From Streptomyces globosus (GTDB taxonomy: Bacteria > Actinomycetota > Actinomycetes > Streptomycetales > Streptomycetaceae), in contig NZ_CP030862.1 in NCBI RefSeq assembly GCF_003325375.1, forward strand, positions 4,715,501 through 4,779,500: 64,000 nucleotides of DNA, written 5' to 3'. The notes beneath the pieces were generated by a model. That model had not been told where the DNA came from. It made no database searches and saw nothing but the letters and a program-made list of their open reading frames with translations. Below, in pieces: positions 58,684-64,000 of the stretch; the first letter of the stretch is position 1; the number at the start of each line of letters is the position of its first letter. The position numbers and the translations under genes were made by a program.

Positions 58684-61140
58684 ATGGACACACCCCTCCC
58701 GCCGGCCCAGGAGCTGGCGCTCATCGACCGCGAGCTGGCGCATCTGGATGCGCGCCGCGGCTATCTGCTGGCCCGCCGGGAGTGGCTGCTGCGGTCGGCG
58801 GCGCCCGCCGGGTGGGCGGCTCCGGCCGGATGGGGTGCCGCGGCGGCCCCGGTGCCGGGGGCGGGGCGCGGCCCCGAGGCGTCGGCTCCGGGCGCGCAGA
58901 ACGTGCTGCTGACGCTGGGTGCGGTGCTGCTGGCGGTGGCGGCGCTGGCGTTCACGCTGGTGAGCTGGGGCTCGCTGGGCATCGGCGGGCGGGCCGCCGT
59001 CCTGGCTGCGGTGACGGCGGGGGCGCTGGCCGCGCCGGCGCTGCTGGTGCGGCGCGGGCTGCGGTCGACGGCCGAGTCGGTGGCGGCGGTGGGTCTGCTG
59101 CTGACGGTGCTGGACGCGTACGCGCTGTACGCGGTCGCGTTCACGGGGGCGGACGGGACGGCGTACGCGGCGGGGGCCGCGGCGGTGCTGGCCGCGCTGT
59201 GGGCGGCGTACGGGGCGGTGCTCCCCCGGCTCGCGGTGCCCGCTCCGGCCGCGGTGCTCGCGGTGCAGCTGCCGCTGCCGCTGGCGGCGCTCGCGGCGGA
59301 GGCGGGCCCGGTGGCGTTCGGGTGGGCGCTGCTGGCGACGGCGGCCCTGGACGGCGCCCTCGCGGCGGTCCCGGCGTGCGCGGGGTGGCTGCGGGCGCGG
59401 GCCGCGTGGACGGCCGCGGCGGTGTGGGTGCCGGCGGGCCTGCTCGGTGCGGGTGCCCTGCTGGCGGCGGCGGTGCGGCTGGCCGCGGCCGGGAGCGCGG
59501 GGGCTGCCGCGGGTCCGGCGCTGCTGGCGGCGGGGTGCGCGGTGCTGGGTGTGGCGGTGGCCTGGCGGTTCCCGTCGGCCGCGGTGGCGGCGTCGGCGGG
59601 CGGGCTGGCCGCGGTGGCGGCGCTGGCCGGACCGGTGCTGCCGGAGGTGTCCGGGGGCTGGGCGGCGGTCGCGGTGCTGGCGGCTGCGCTGCCGCTGCTG
59701 GGGGCGGCCGCGGCCGGCGGGGTGCCGGGGTCGGTGCGGCGCGGCCTGGGTGCGGCGGGTGCCGCGGTGGCCTCCCTCGTTGCGCTGTGGGGGCTGGCGG
59801 CGGCCGGCCGGGCCGTGGCGGGGCGGCTCTCGGTGGTGCGCGAGGCGTGGGAGGCGACGGCCCCGGCCGATGCGCACGGTCCCGGCGCCGCGGCCGTGGT
59901 GGCACTGCTGCTGGCGGGCGGCGCGGCCTGGTGGGCGCGGCGGATGCCGTCCCTCCGGCTGGCGGCGCGCCCGCAGCGGCCGGCCGGTCCGGCTCCCGCG
60001 GCCACCCCGGCGGCGGGGCCCGCGGCGGCGGGCGCGGCCGCGGTGGTGTGCGGCTGGGCCGCGCTGTTCGCGGCGCCGCTGGGGTACGGGCTGCCGGTCG
60101 CGGCGGTGCTCGGCGCCCAGCTGGCGGTGACGGCGGCGTCCGCGCTCCTCGCGGTGCGCCCGGCCGCGGCCGCGGCGGACGGCCCGGCGCGGGCTGCTGC
60201 GGCGCTCTGCGCGGCGGCCGGTGCGGTGGCGGTGTCCCTGGCGGCCCTGGACGGGCGGGCGGCGACCTTCGCGGTCCTGGGCGCCGTCGGCGCGGGCAGC
60301 GCGGCCGTGGCGGCCCGGCGTACCGCTCCGGCGGCCGTGCGGGCGGGCGGGGCGGTGCTCGCCGTGGCGGCGGCCGCCGGCCTGGTGGCGGCCGCCGGCG
60401 CGCTGGCCGGGCTGTCGGCGCCCCGCTGGTCGCTGCCGCTGCTCGCGGTGCCGGCCGCGGTGGCGGCCGCGGGCCCGCGCCTGGGCCGCGTACGGGTGCC
60501 CGCCGAGGCGGCGGCCGCGGCGGCCGGTGTGGTGGCGGTGCTGCTCCCGGCCGGCCGGCCCGCGCTGTGGTCGGCGGCGTGCGCGCTCGCCGGGGTGGTG
60601 TGCGCGGGAGCCGCGGTACGGTCCGAGCGGCGCCGGCTCGGGTGGGCCGCGGCGGTGCTCGGCGTGGCCGCGGCCTGGCTGCGGCTGTGGGAGTCGGGGG
60701 TGGCGGCGGTGGAGGCGTACACGCTGCCGGTGACGGCGGCCGCGCTCGCGGTGGGCTTCGTACGCCGCCGCCGGGACCCGCTGGCCTCCTCCTGGACGGC
60801 GTACGGGCCGGGCCTGGCCGCGACGCTGCTGCCGAGCCTGGCCGCGGTGTGGGGGGACGGGCACTGGCTGCGGCCGCTGCTGCTCGGCGCGGGGGCGCTG
60901 GCGGTGACCCTGGCGGGCGCCCGCCGGCGGCTCCAGGCGCCGCTGCTGCTGGGCGGGGCCTGCCTGGCGGCCGTCGCGGTGCACGAGCTGGCCCCGTACG
61001 TGGTGCAGGTGGCCGGGCTGCTGCCGCGCTGGGTGCTCCCGGCGCTGGCGGGGCTGCTGCTCCTGGCGGTCGGGGCGACGTACGAGAAGCGGCTGCGCGA
61101 CGCGCGGCGCCTGCGGGAGGCGCTGGGCCGGCTGGTCTGA
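58684..61140 (+). CDS. large polytopic membrane protein (SCO7613 C-terminal-domain type)
   Basis: 818 aa. The N-terminal soluble segment (ELALIDRELAHLDARRGYLLARREWLL, first part diagnostic) precedes roughly 20 or more Ala/Val/Leu-rich membrane helices. The combination, and the A/V/L composition, match the Streptomyces family known as SCO7613 C-terminal domain membrane proteins, which has no assigned function; I recall this family by pattern, not by a search. ATG at 58684 (MDTPLPPAQ); an upstream in-frame ATG at 58660 would add eight residues. Expected to sit in the cytoplasmic membrane. Confidence 0.75.
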   Translation: MDTPLPPAQELALIDRELAHLDARRGYLLARREWLLRSAAPAGWAAPAGWGAAAAPVPGAGRGPEASAPGAQNVLLTLGAVLLAVAALAFTLVSWGSLGIGGRAAVLAAVTAGALAAPALLVRRGLRSTAESVAAVGLLLTVLDAYALYAVAFTGADGTAYAAGAAAVLAALWAAYGAVLPRLAVPAPAAVLAVQLPLPLAALAAEAGPVAFGWALLATAALDGALAAVPACAGWLRARAAWTAAAVWVPAGLLGAGALLAAAVRLAAAGSAGAAAGPALLAAGCAVLGVAVAWRFPSAAVAASAGGLAAVAALAGPVLPEVSGGWAAVAVLAAALPLLGAAAAGGVPGSVRRGLGAAGAAVASLVALWGLAAAGRAVAGRLSVVREAWEATAPADAHGPGAAAVVALLLAGGAAWWARRMPSLRLAARPQRPAGPAPAATPAAGPAAAGAAAVVCGWAALFAAPLGYGLPVAAVLGAQLAVTAASALLAVRPAAAAADGPARAAAALCAAAGAVAVSLAALDGRAATFAVLGAVGAGSAAVAARRTAPAAVRAGGAVLAVAAAAGLVAAAGALAGLSAPRWSLPLLAVPAAVAAAGPRLGRVRVPAEAAAAAAGVVAVLLPAGRPALWSAACALAGVVCAGAAVRSERRRLGWAAAVLGVAAAWLRLWESGVAAVEAYTLPVTAAALAVGFVRRRRDPLASSWTAYGPGLAATLLPSLAAVWGDGHWLRPLLLGAGALAVTLAGARRRLQAPLLLGGACLAAVAVHELAPYVVQVAGLLPRWVLPALAGLLLLAVGATYEKRLRDARRLREALGRLV

Positions 61141-61161
61141 GGGCGGGCCCCGGCGGAAACG

Positions 61162-61201
61162 CCGAGGGCCCGGAGACGGTTTCACGTCTCCGGGCCCTCG
61201 G
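61162..61201 (+). terminator. terminator after the 818-aa membrane protein gene
   Basis: A perfect 17-bp stem (61162-61178 with 61185-61201) and six-base loop, 21 bp after the stop; it also abuts the 3' end of the minus-strand tRNA-Val at 61208. Confidence 0.8.
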
Positions 61202-61207
61202 TCCGGG

Positions 61208-61279
61208 TGGGCGATACTGGGTTCGAACCAGTGACCCCTTCGGTGTGAACGAAGTGCTCTCCCACTGAGCTAATCGCCC
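61208..61279 (-). tRNA. tRNA-Val (anticodon CAC), second copy
   Basis: 72-nt cloverleaf on the minus strand: acceptor GGGCGAT/ATCGCCC, D arm GCTCAGTGGGAGAGC, loop TTCACAC with anticodon CAC, T arm GGTTCGAACC, discriminator A, no encoded CCA. Differs from the copy at 57976-58047 by one base in the D loop and one in the T loop. Both copies are followed on the minus strand by a hairpin terminator. Confidence 0.96.
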
Positions 61280-61324
61280 GGGCACACCGCAAACATTACC
61301 GCATGTCAGCGGCGCCCCGGACCA

Positions 61325-61807
61325 TCACTGGTCCTTGAGGTCCCAGGGCAGTGTGAGCCCGTACTCCCACAGGTAGAAGCCGATCAGCGCGCCCGCGATC
61401 ACGAGACCGGTGCCGGTCAGGATCAGGTTGCGGCGGCGGACCTTCGGGTCGAGCGCCTTCTGGGCGGCCTCGGTGACCTTGCGCTTCGTCCAGCGCAGGA
61501 CGAGCTGCGCCCAGGCGAACTCGGTCGCCCAGATCGCCAGGCCGGCGAAGATCGCGACCCACCCGGGGCCGGGCAGGACGAGCATCGCCGCGCCTGCGCC
61601 GATCACGGCGAGGCCCACGATGAAGACGCCGACCTGCCAGCTCAGGTGCAGGGTGCGGCGCCTCTTGATGAATTCCGGCGCCCTCGAAACGTGCGGCGCT
61701 TCCTGTTCGGTCTCTCCGGCGCTGGTGCCGGCGGCCCCGCCGGCGACGTGCCCGGCGGTCTCCTGGGCGTTGGACGCCCCGGCCTCGCGGTGACTCCCCG
61801 TGTTCAT
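61325..61807 (-). CDS. PGPGW (TIGR02611-type) membrane protein
   Basis: 160 aa. Residues 1-45 hydrophilic; two helices around the conserved LPGPGWVAIFAGLAIWATEF (about residues 78-97) and a third near 130-150 (LILTGTGLVIAGALIGFYLW). The PGPGW signature and actinobacterial TIGR02611-type layout are clear; function unknown. ATG at 61805-61807, divergent from ssgB, 177 bp between starts. Confidence 0.85.
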   Translation of the reverse strand: MNTGSHREAGASNAQETAGHVAGGAAGTSAGETEQEAPHVSRAPEFIKRRRTLHLSWQVGVFIVGLAVIGAGAAMLVLPGPGWVAIFAGLAIWATEFAWAQLVLRWTKRKVTEAAQKALDPKVRRRNLILTGTGLVIAGALIGFYLWEYGLTLPWDLKDQ

Positions 61808-61984
61808 GGGCTCGAATCTACCGGAGCCGGAAGCACACGTGAACGGAGGTTTGGATCCGCCGTCCGAGGGACCCAGAGGGCCGCAAAACGGTCAGAGGGG
61901 TTTACAACGGCACCGTAGGTGGCATGTCGATTTCGCCGACGTGCGAATCCCCGAGCGCACACTGAGCGAAAGGCCCTGGCGCTT

Positions 61985-62398
61985 ATGAACACCACGGTCA
62001 GCTGCGAGCTGCACCTGCGCCTCGTTGTGTCGAGCGAGTCCTCACTGCCTGTTCCCGCGGGCCTGCGGTATGACACGGCCGACCCCTACGCCGTGCACGC
62101 CACCTTCCACACCGGCGCCGAGGAGACGGTCGAGTGGGTGTTCGCCCGCGACCTGCTCGCGGAGGGCCTGCACCGGCCCACCGGAACCGGGGACGTCCGT
62201 GTCTGGCCGTCCCGCAGCCACGGTCAGGGCGTCGTCTGCATCGCCCTGAGCTCACCGGAGGGAGAAGCTTTGCTCGAGGCGCCCGCCCGGGCACTCGAGT
62301 CATTCCTCAAGCGGACGGACGCCGCGGTCCCGCCCGGGACCGAGCACCGGCACTTCGACCTCGACAAGGAGCTCTCACACATCCTGGCCGAGAGCTGA
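61985..62398 (+). CDS. ssgB: SsgB, sporulation septum-site protein
   Basis: SsgA-like protein that localises to future septum sites and recruits FtsZ during sporulation-specific division. 137 aa, as expected, beginning MNTTVSCELHLRLVVSSES. The SALP fold signatures YDTADPYAVHATFHTGAEE, WVFARDLLAEGL and GDVRVWPSRS are present, and the sequence is nearly invariant in Streptomyces by memory. ATG at 61985. SsgB is a lineage-specific marker of sporulating actinomycetes, so its presence with BldD supports the host assignment. Confidence 0.97.
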   Translation: MNTTVSCELHLRLVVSSESSLPVPAGLRYDTADPYAVHATFHTGAEETVEWVFARDLLAEGLHRPTGTGDVRVWPSRSHGQGVVCIALSSPEGEALLEAPARALESFLKRTDAAVPPGTEHRHFDLDKELSHILAES

Positions 62399-62446
62399 GC
62401 CGGCCCCACGGGGAAGAAACTCCCGGCTGAGGCCGGGGGCCGCTCG

Positions 62447-62473
62447 GCACCGTCCGACTCGGGGCGACGGTGC
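62447..62473 (+). terminator. possible ssgB terminator
   Basis: An 8-bp stem (62447-62454 with 62466-62473) and 11-base loop, about 50 bp after the ssgB stop. Moderate strength. Confidence 0.45.
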
Positions 62474-62594
62474 GGGCCGGCTGGAGAACCACATACGGCA
62501 GTGCCGGCGCTGTTCCCGCGGAAGCCGTCCGCGGGAGCGGCGCCGGTGTGCTTGTTCGCGCCGGAGGCACCTCCCGGCCGGGGCGCCGGGCGGC

Positions 62595-62600
62595 TAGAGT
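62595..62600 (+). promoter_or_regulatory. possible -10 element of the CGNR regulator gene
   Basis: TAGAGT fits the Streptomyces TANNNT -10 pattern and lies 60 bp before the GTG start. No convincing -35 element accompanies it. Confidence 0.35.
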
Positions 62601-62659
62601 CGGCCCCCGGCGGCGACACCGGCCCGTCGCAGCAGGCCCGGCCACAGGGAGCGAGTTCC

Positions 62660-63289
62660 GTGCAGATCCCCCACGACACCCGTCGAGCGCTCGACGTCGT
62701 CGTCGCTCTGGTGAACACGGCCGCCGAGGCGGACCAGCCCGACGGCCTCGCGGACCTGGGCTCGCTGCGCGCCTTCGTCCGGGAGTACGACATCAGCGAC
62801 GTCGGCGAGCTCGGCGTGCGGGACCTGGCGGGCGTGCGGACGGTCCGGGGCAAGTTCGCGCAGGTCTTCGCCGCGCCGACCGCCCGCGCCGCGGCCTCGC
62901 TGATCAACGAGCTGGTGGCGACGGCGGGAACCACGCCGCAGCTCACCGACCACGACGGCTACGACTGGCACGTGCACTACTTCGCCCCCGGCGCCTCCCT
63001 GGGAGACCACCTGGCCGCCGACGGCGGGATGGCGCTCGCGTTCATCGTCGTCGCGGGCGAGGAGGAGCGGCTGCGCCGCTGCGAGGCGCCGGACTGCCGG
63101 CGGGCCTTCGTGGACCTCTCCCGCAACCGCTCCCGGCGCTACTGCGACAGCCGGACCTGCGGGAACCGGCTGCACGTGGCGGCGTACCGGGCGCGGCGCA
63201 AGGAGGCCGACGCGGGGCCGGCGGGCCGCTCAGAGCAGGAACAGGTCGTGCACGCCGGCCAGCAGCAGCAGGGTGCCGACCACCGCTAG
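62660..63289 (+). CDS. CGNR zinc-finger / ABATE-domain transcription regulator
   Basis: 209 aa. The N-terminal ABATE-type domain (LDVVVALVNTAAEADQPDGLADL, first part diagnostic) resembles a stress-response antenna. The C-terminal CGNR finger CEAPDCRRAFVDLSRN and RYCDSRTCGNRLHVAAYRAR gives four Cys with the CGNR core (about residues 137-176), predicted to bind DNA. GTG at 62660 after AGGGAGCGAG. It ends in a Gln-rich tail that overlaps the opposite-strand small protein gene by 60 bp. Confidence 0.9.
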   Translation: MQIPHDTRRALDVVVALVNTAAEADQPDGLADLGSLRAFVREYDISDVGELGVRDLAGVRTVRGKFAQVFAAPTARAAASLINELVATAGTTPQLTDHDGYDWHVHYFAPGASLGDHLAADGGMALAFIVVAGEEERLRRCEAPDCRRAFVDLSRNRSRRYCDSRTCGNRLHVAAYRARRKEADAGPAGRSEQEQVVHAGQQQQGADHR

Positions 63290-63415
63290 GAAGATCATCA
63301 GCGGGGGCTGCGAGAGCGCGAAGAGGCAGCCGCGCTGCTCCTCGGCGGCGTGAGCGGGGGCCGTGGCGGGCGTCCGGGCCGGTGCGGCCGGCGCCCCGTG
63401 CGGTGTGTCCGGCAT
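63230..63415 (-). CDS. small single-pass membrane protein
   Basis: 61 aa from ATG at 63413-63415 (MPDTPHGAP). An Ala/Pro-rich cytoplasmic or exposed half precedes CLFALSQPPLMIFLAVVGTLL, a clear membrane helix, and a short LAGVHDLFLL tail. The ATG gives the most natural start; a GTG at 63434-63436 would add seven residues. Its last 20 codons lie opposite the end of the CGNR regulator gene. Coding potential is supported by Streptomyces-like codon use and hydrophobicity, not by homology. Confidence 0.6.
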   Translation of the reverse strand: MPDTPHGAPAAPARTPATAPAHAAEEQRGCLFALSQPPLMIFLAVVGTLLLLAGVHDLFLL

Positions 63416-63536
63416 GTCGGGGCGATGATGGCCCACACACGGTGCGGGGCCGGCCCCAACACGCCTGTGCGGCGGCCGCGTTCACCCCTTCCGGTCACCG
63501 GCGCGGCAATGCGGGGGCGGGCGGCGGGGCGCCGGC

Positions 63537-63965
63537 TCAGATGCCGTGCTTCTTCAGGATGGCCTCGATGTCGGAGAAGTCCTCCTCGGGAGCGGCCGCC
63601 CGGCCCGGTGCGGCCGGCGGGCGGCTCCCCCGGCCGACCTGGGGCGCCGCCGCGGCGGGGGCGACGGCCTGCGGGCCGGAGGCCTCGGCGGCCTTGCGCG
63701 CCTTGCCCGCGCCGCGCCGCTCGACGGCCCTGGTGGCCGCCAGCAGCAGCCAGGACAGGCCCAGCAGGCCGAAGCCGACCCAGACGGCGGGCTGGAAGAC
63801 GATTCCCGCCGCCCACTCGACGACGCCGGTCAGCACCAGGCCCGCGGGGACCAGGGCGTACGCGGCGATCCTGGTGGCCGTGAGGTAGCGCCTGCGGAAC
63901 GCGGTCACCGCGGCGATGCCCAGGCCCGCCGCGGCCAGCGCGGAACATACGGTCTCGGCGAGCAT
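63537..63965 (-). CDS. two- or three-helix membrane protein of unknown function
   Basis: 142 aa. Three hydrophobic segments (VCSALAAAGLGIAAVTAF; RIAAYALVPAGLVLTGVVEW; AVWVGFGLLGLSWLLLAAT) precede a low-complexity Ala/Pro/Arg tail ending in EEDFSDIEAILKKHGI, a charged helix that may be a binding motif. ATG at 63963-63965. No family recognised. 121 bp upstream of the 61-aa membrane protein gene on the same strand. Confidence 0.78.
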   Translation of the reverse strand: MLAETVCSALAAAGLGIAAVTAFRRRYLTATRIAAYALVPAGLVLTGVVEWAAGIVFQPAVWVGFGLLGLSWLLLAATRAVERRGAGKARKAAEASGPQAVAPAAAAPQVGRGSRPPAAPGRAAAPEEDFSDIEAILKKHGI

Positions 63966-64000
63966 GCGGTCCTCCAGGGCGGCTGTCGGGGCCCTCTTCG

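Noticed and set aside
57976..61279. Genomic island bounded by tRNA att sites
   Set aside because: No integrase, no att-type partial tRNA repeat and no change in codon use; the two complete tRNAs are reported as a separate observation only.
58761..61285. Long minus-strand open frames opposite the 818-aa membrane protein gene
   Set aside because: Their products are Ala/Pro/Arg/Thr repeats that mirror the A/V/L-rich codon pattern of the membrane protein. No protein family signature.

Overview
The window is a chromosomal core segment of a Streptomyces-type actinomycete. The case rests on very high G+C, frequent GTG and TTG starts, many ATGA, GTGA and TGATG start/stop overlaps, and two lineage-marker developmental proteins: BldD with its complete cyclic-di-GMP motif pair (RGD-X8-RQDD) and SsgB. 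No prophage, biosynthetic cluster, CRISPR array or complete insertion sequence was seen. Almost everything is housekeeping and mostly on the minus strand.

Layout. 1-8.9 kb: pyrimidine operon pyrR-pyrB-pyrC-(PH-like membrane protein)-carA-carB-pyrD (pyrD runs off the edge), preceded by a PyrR-binding hairpin that contains the pyrR ribosome-binding site. 9.0-9.7 kb: bldD, divergent, with two BldD boxes over its promoter. 9.8-17.2 kb: nusB-efp, an M24 peptidase, a P-loop ATPase, then the shikimate genes aroQ, aroB, aroK, aroC, aroE. 17.3-23.9 kb: mltG, ruvX, alaS, a DUF6167-like and a DUF948 protein, and rpsD. 23.9-28.4 kb: an iron-box-controlled DUF2470 protein, rarA, a VKOR-family protein and hisS. 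28.4-34.0 kb: a metallo-beta-lactamase-fold hydrolase, membrane-anchored cyclophilin, DUF349 protein and rel. 34.2-43.1 kb: apt, secF, secD, yajC, ruvB, ruvA, ruvC, yebC, pdxT, pdxS.

43.3-54.3 kb: phosphatidylinositol mannoside genes (pgsA, patA, pimA), a LemA-like protein, HIT protein and thrS. This is the order thrS-HIT-pgsA-patA-pimA familiar from mycobacteria, but three plus-strand genes (an EF-G2-like GTPase, a membrane protein and a voltage-gated-type K+ channel) are interleaved. 54.4-57.9 kb is the most accessory-looking part: a GNAT acetyltransferase, a 161-bp fold-back MITE inserted exactly in the shared CTAG of two convergent stop codons, an unknown protein coupled to a DUF4365 nuclease-like protein, and a divergent DEDDh exonuclease. 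58.0-64.0 kb: two nearly identical tRNA-Val(CAC) genes flanking an SRPBCC protein and an 818-aa polytopic protein, then a PGPGW protein, ssgB, a CGNR zinc-finger regulator and two small membrane proteins.

Functionally the window joins nucleotide, aromatic amino acid and PLP biosynthesis with translation (alaS, hisS, thrS, efp, rpsD), (p)ppGpp control (rel), protein export (yajC-secD-secF), Holliday-junction processing (ruvABC), envelope lipid synthesis and the start of sporulation septation (bldD, ssgB). No gene-free stretch exceeds about 260 bases. All calls come from reading the sequence; no database search was run.
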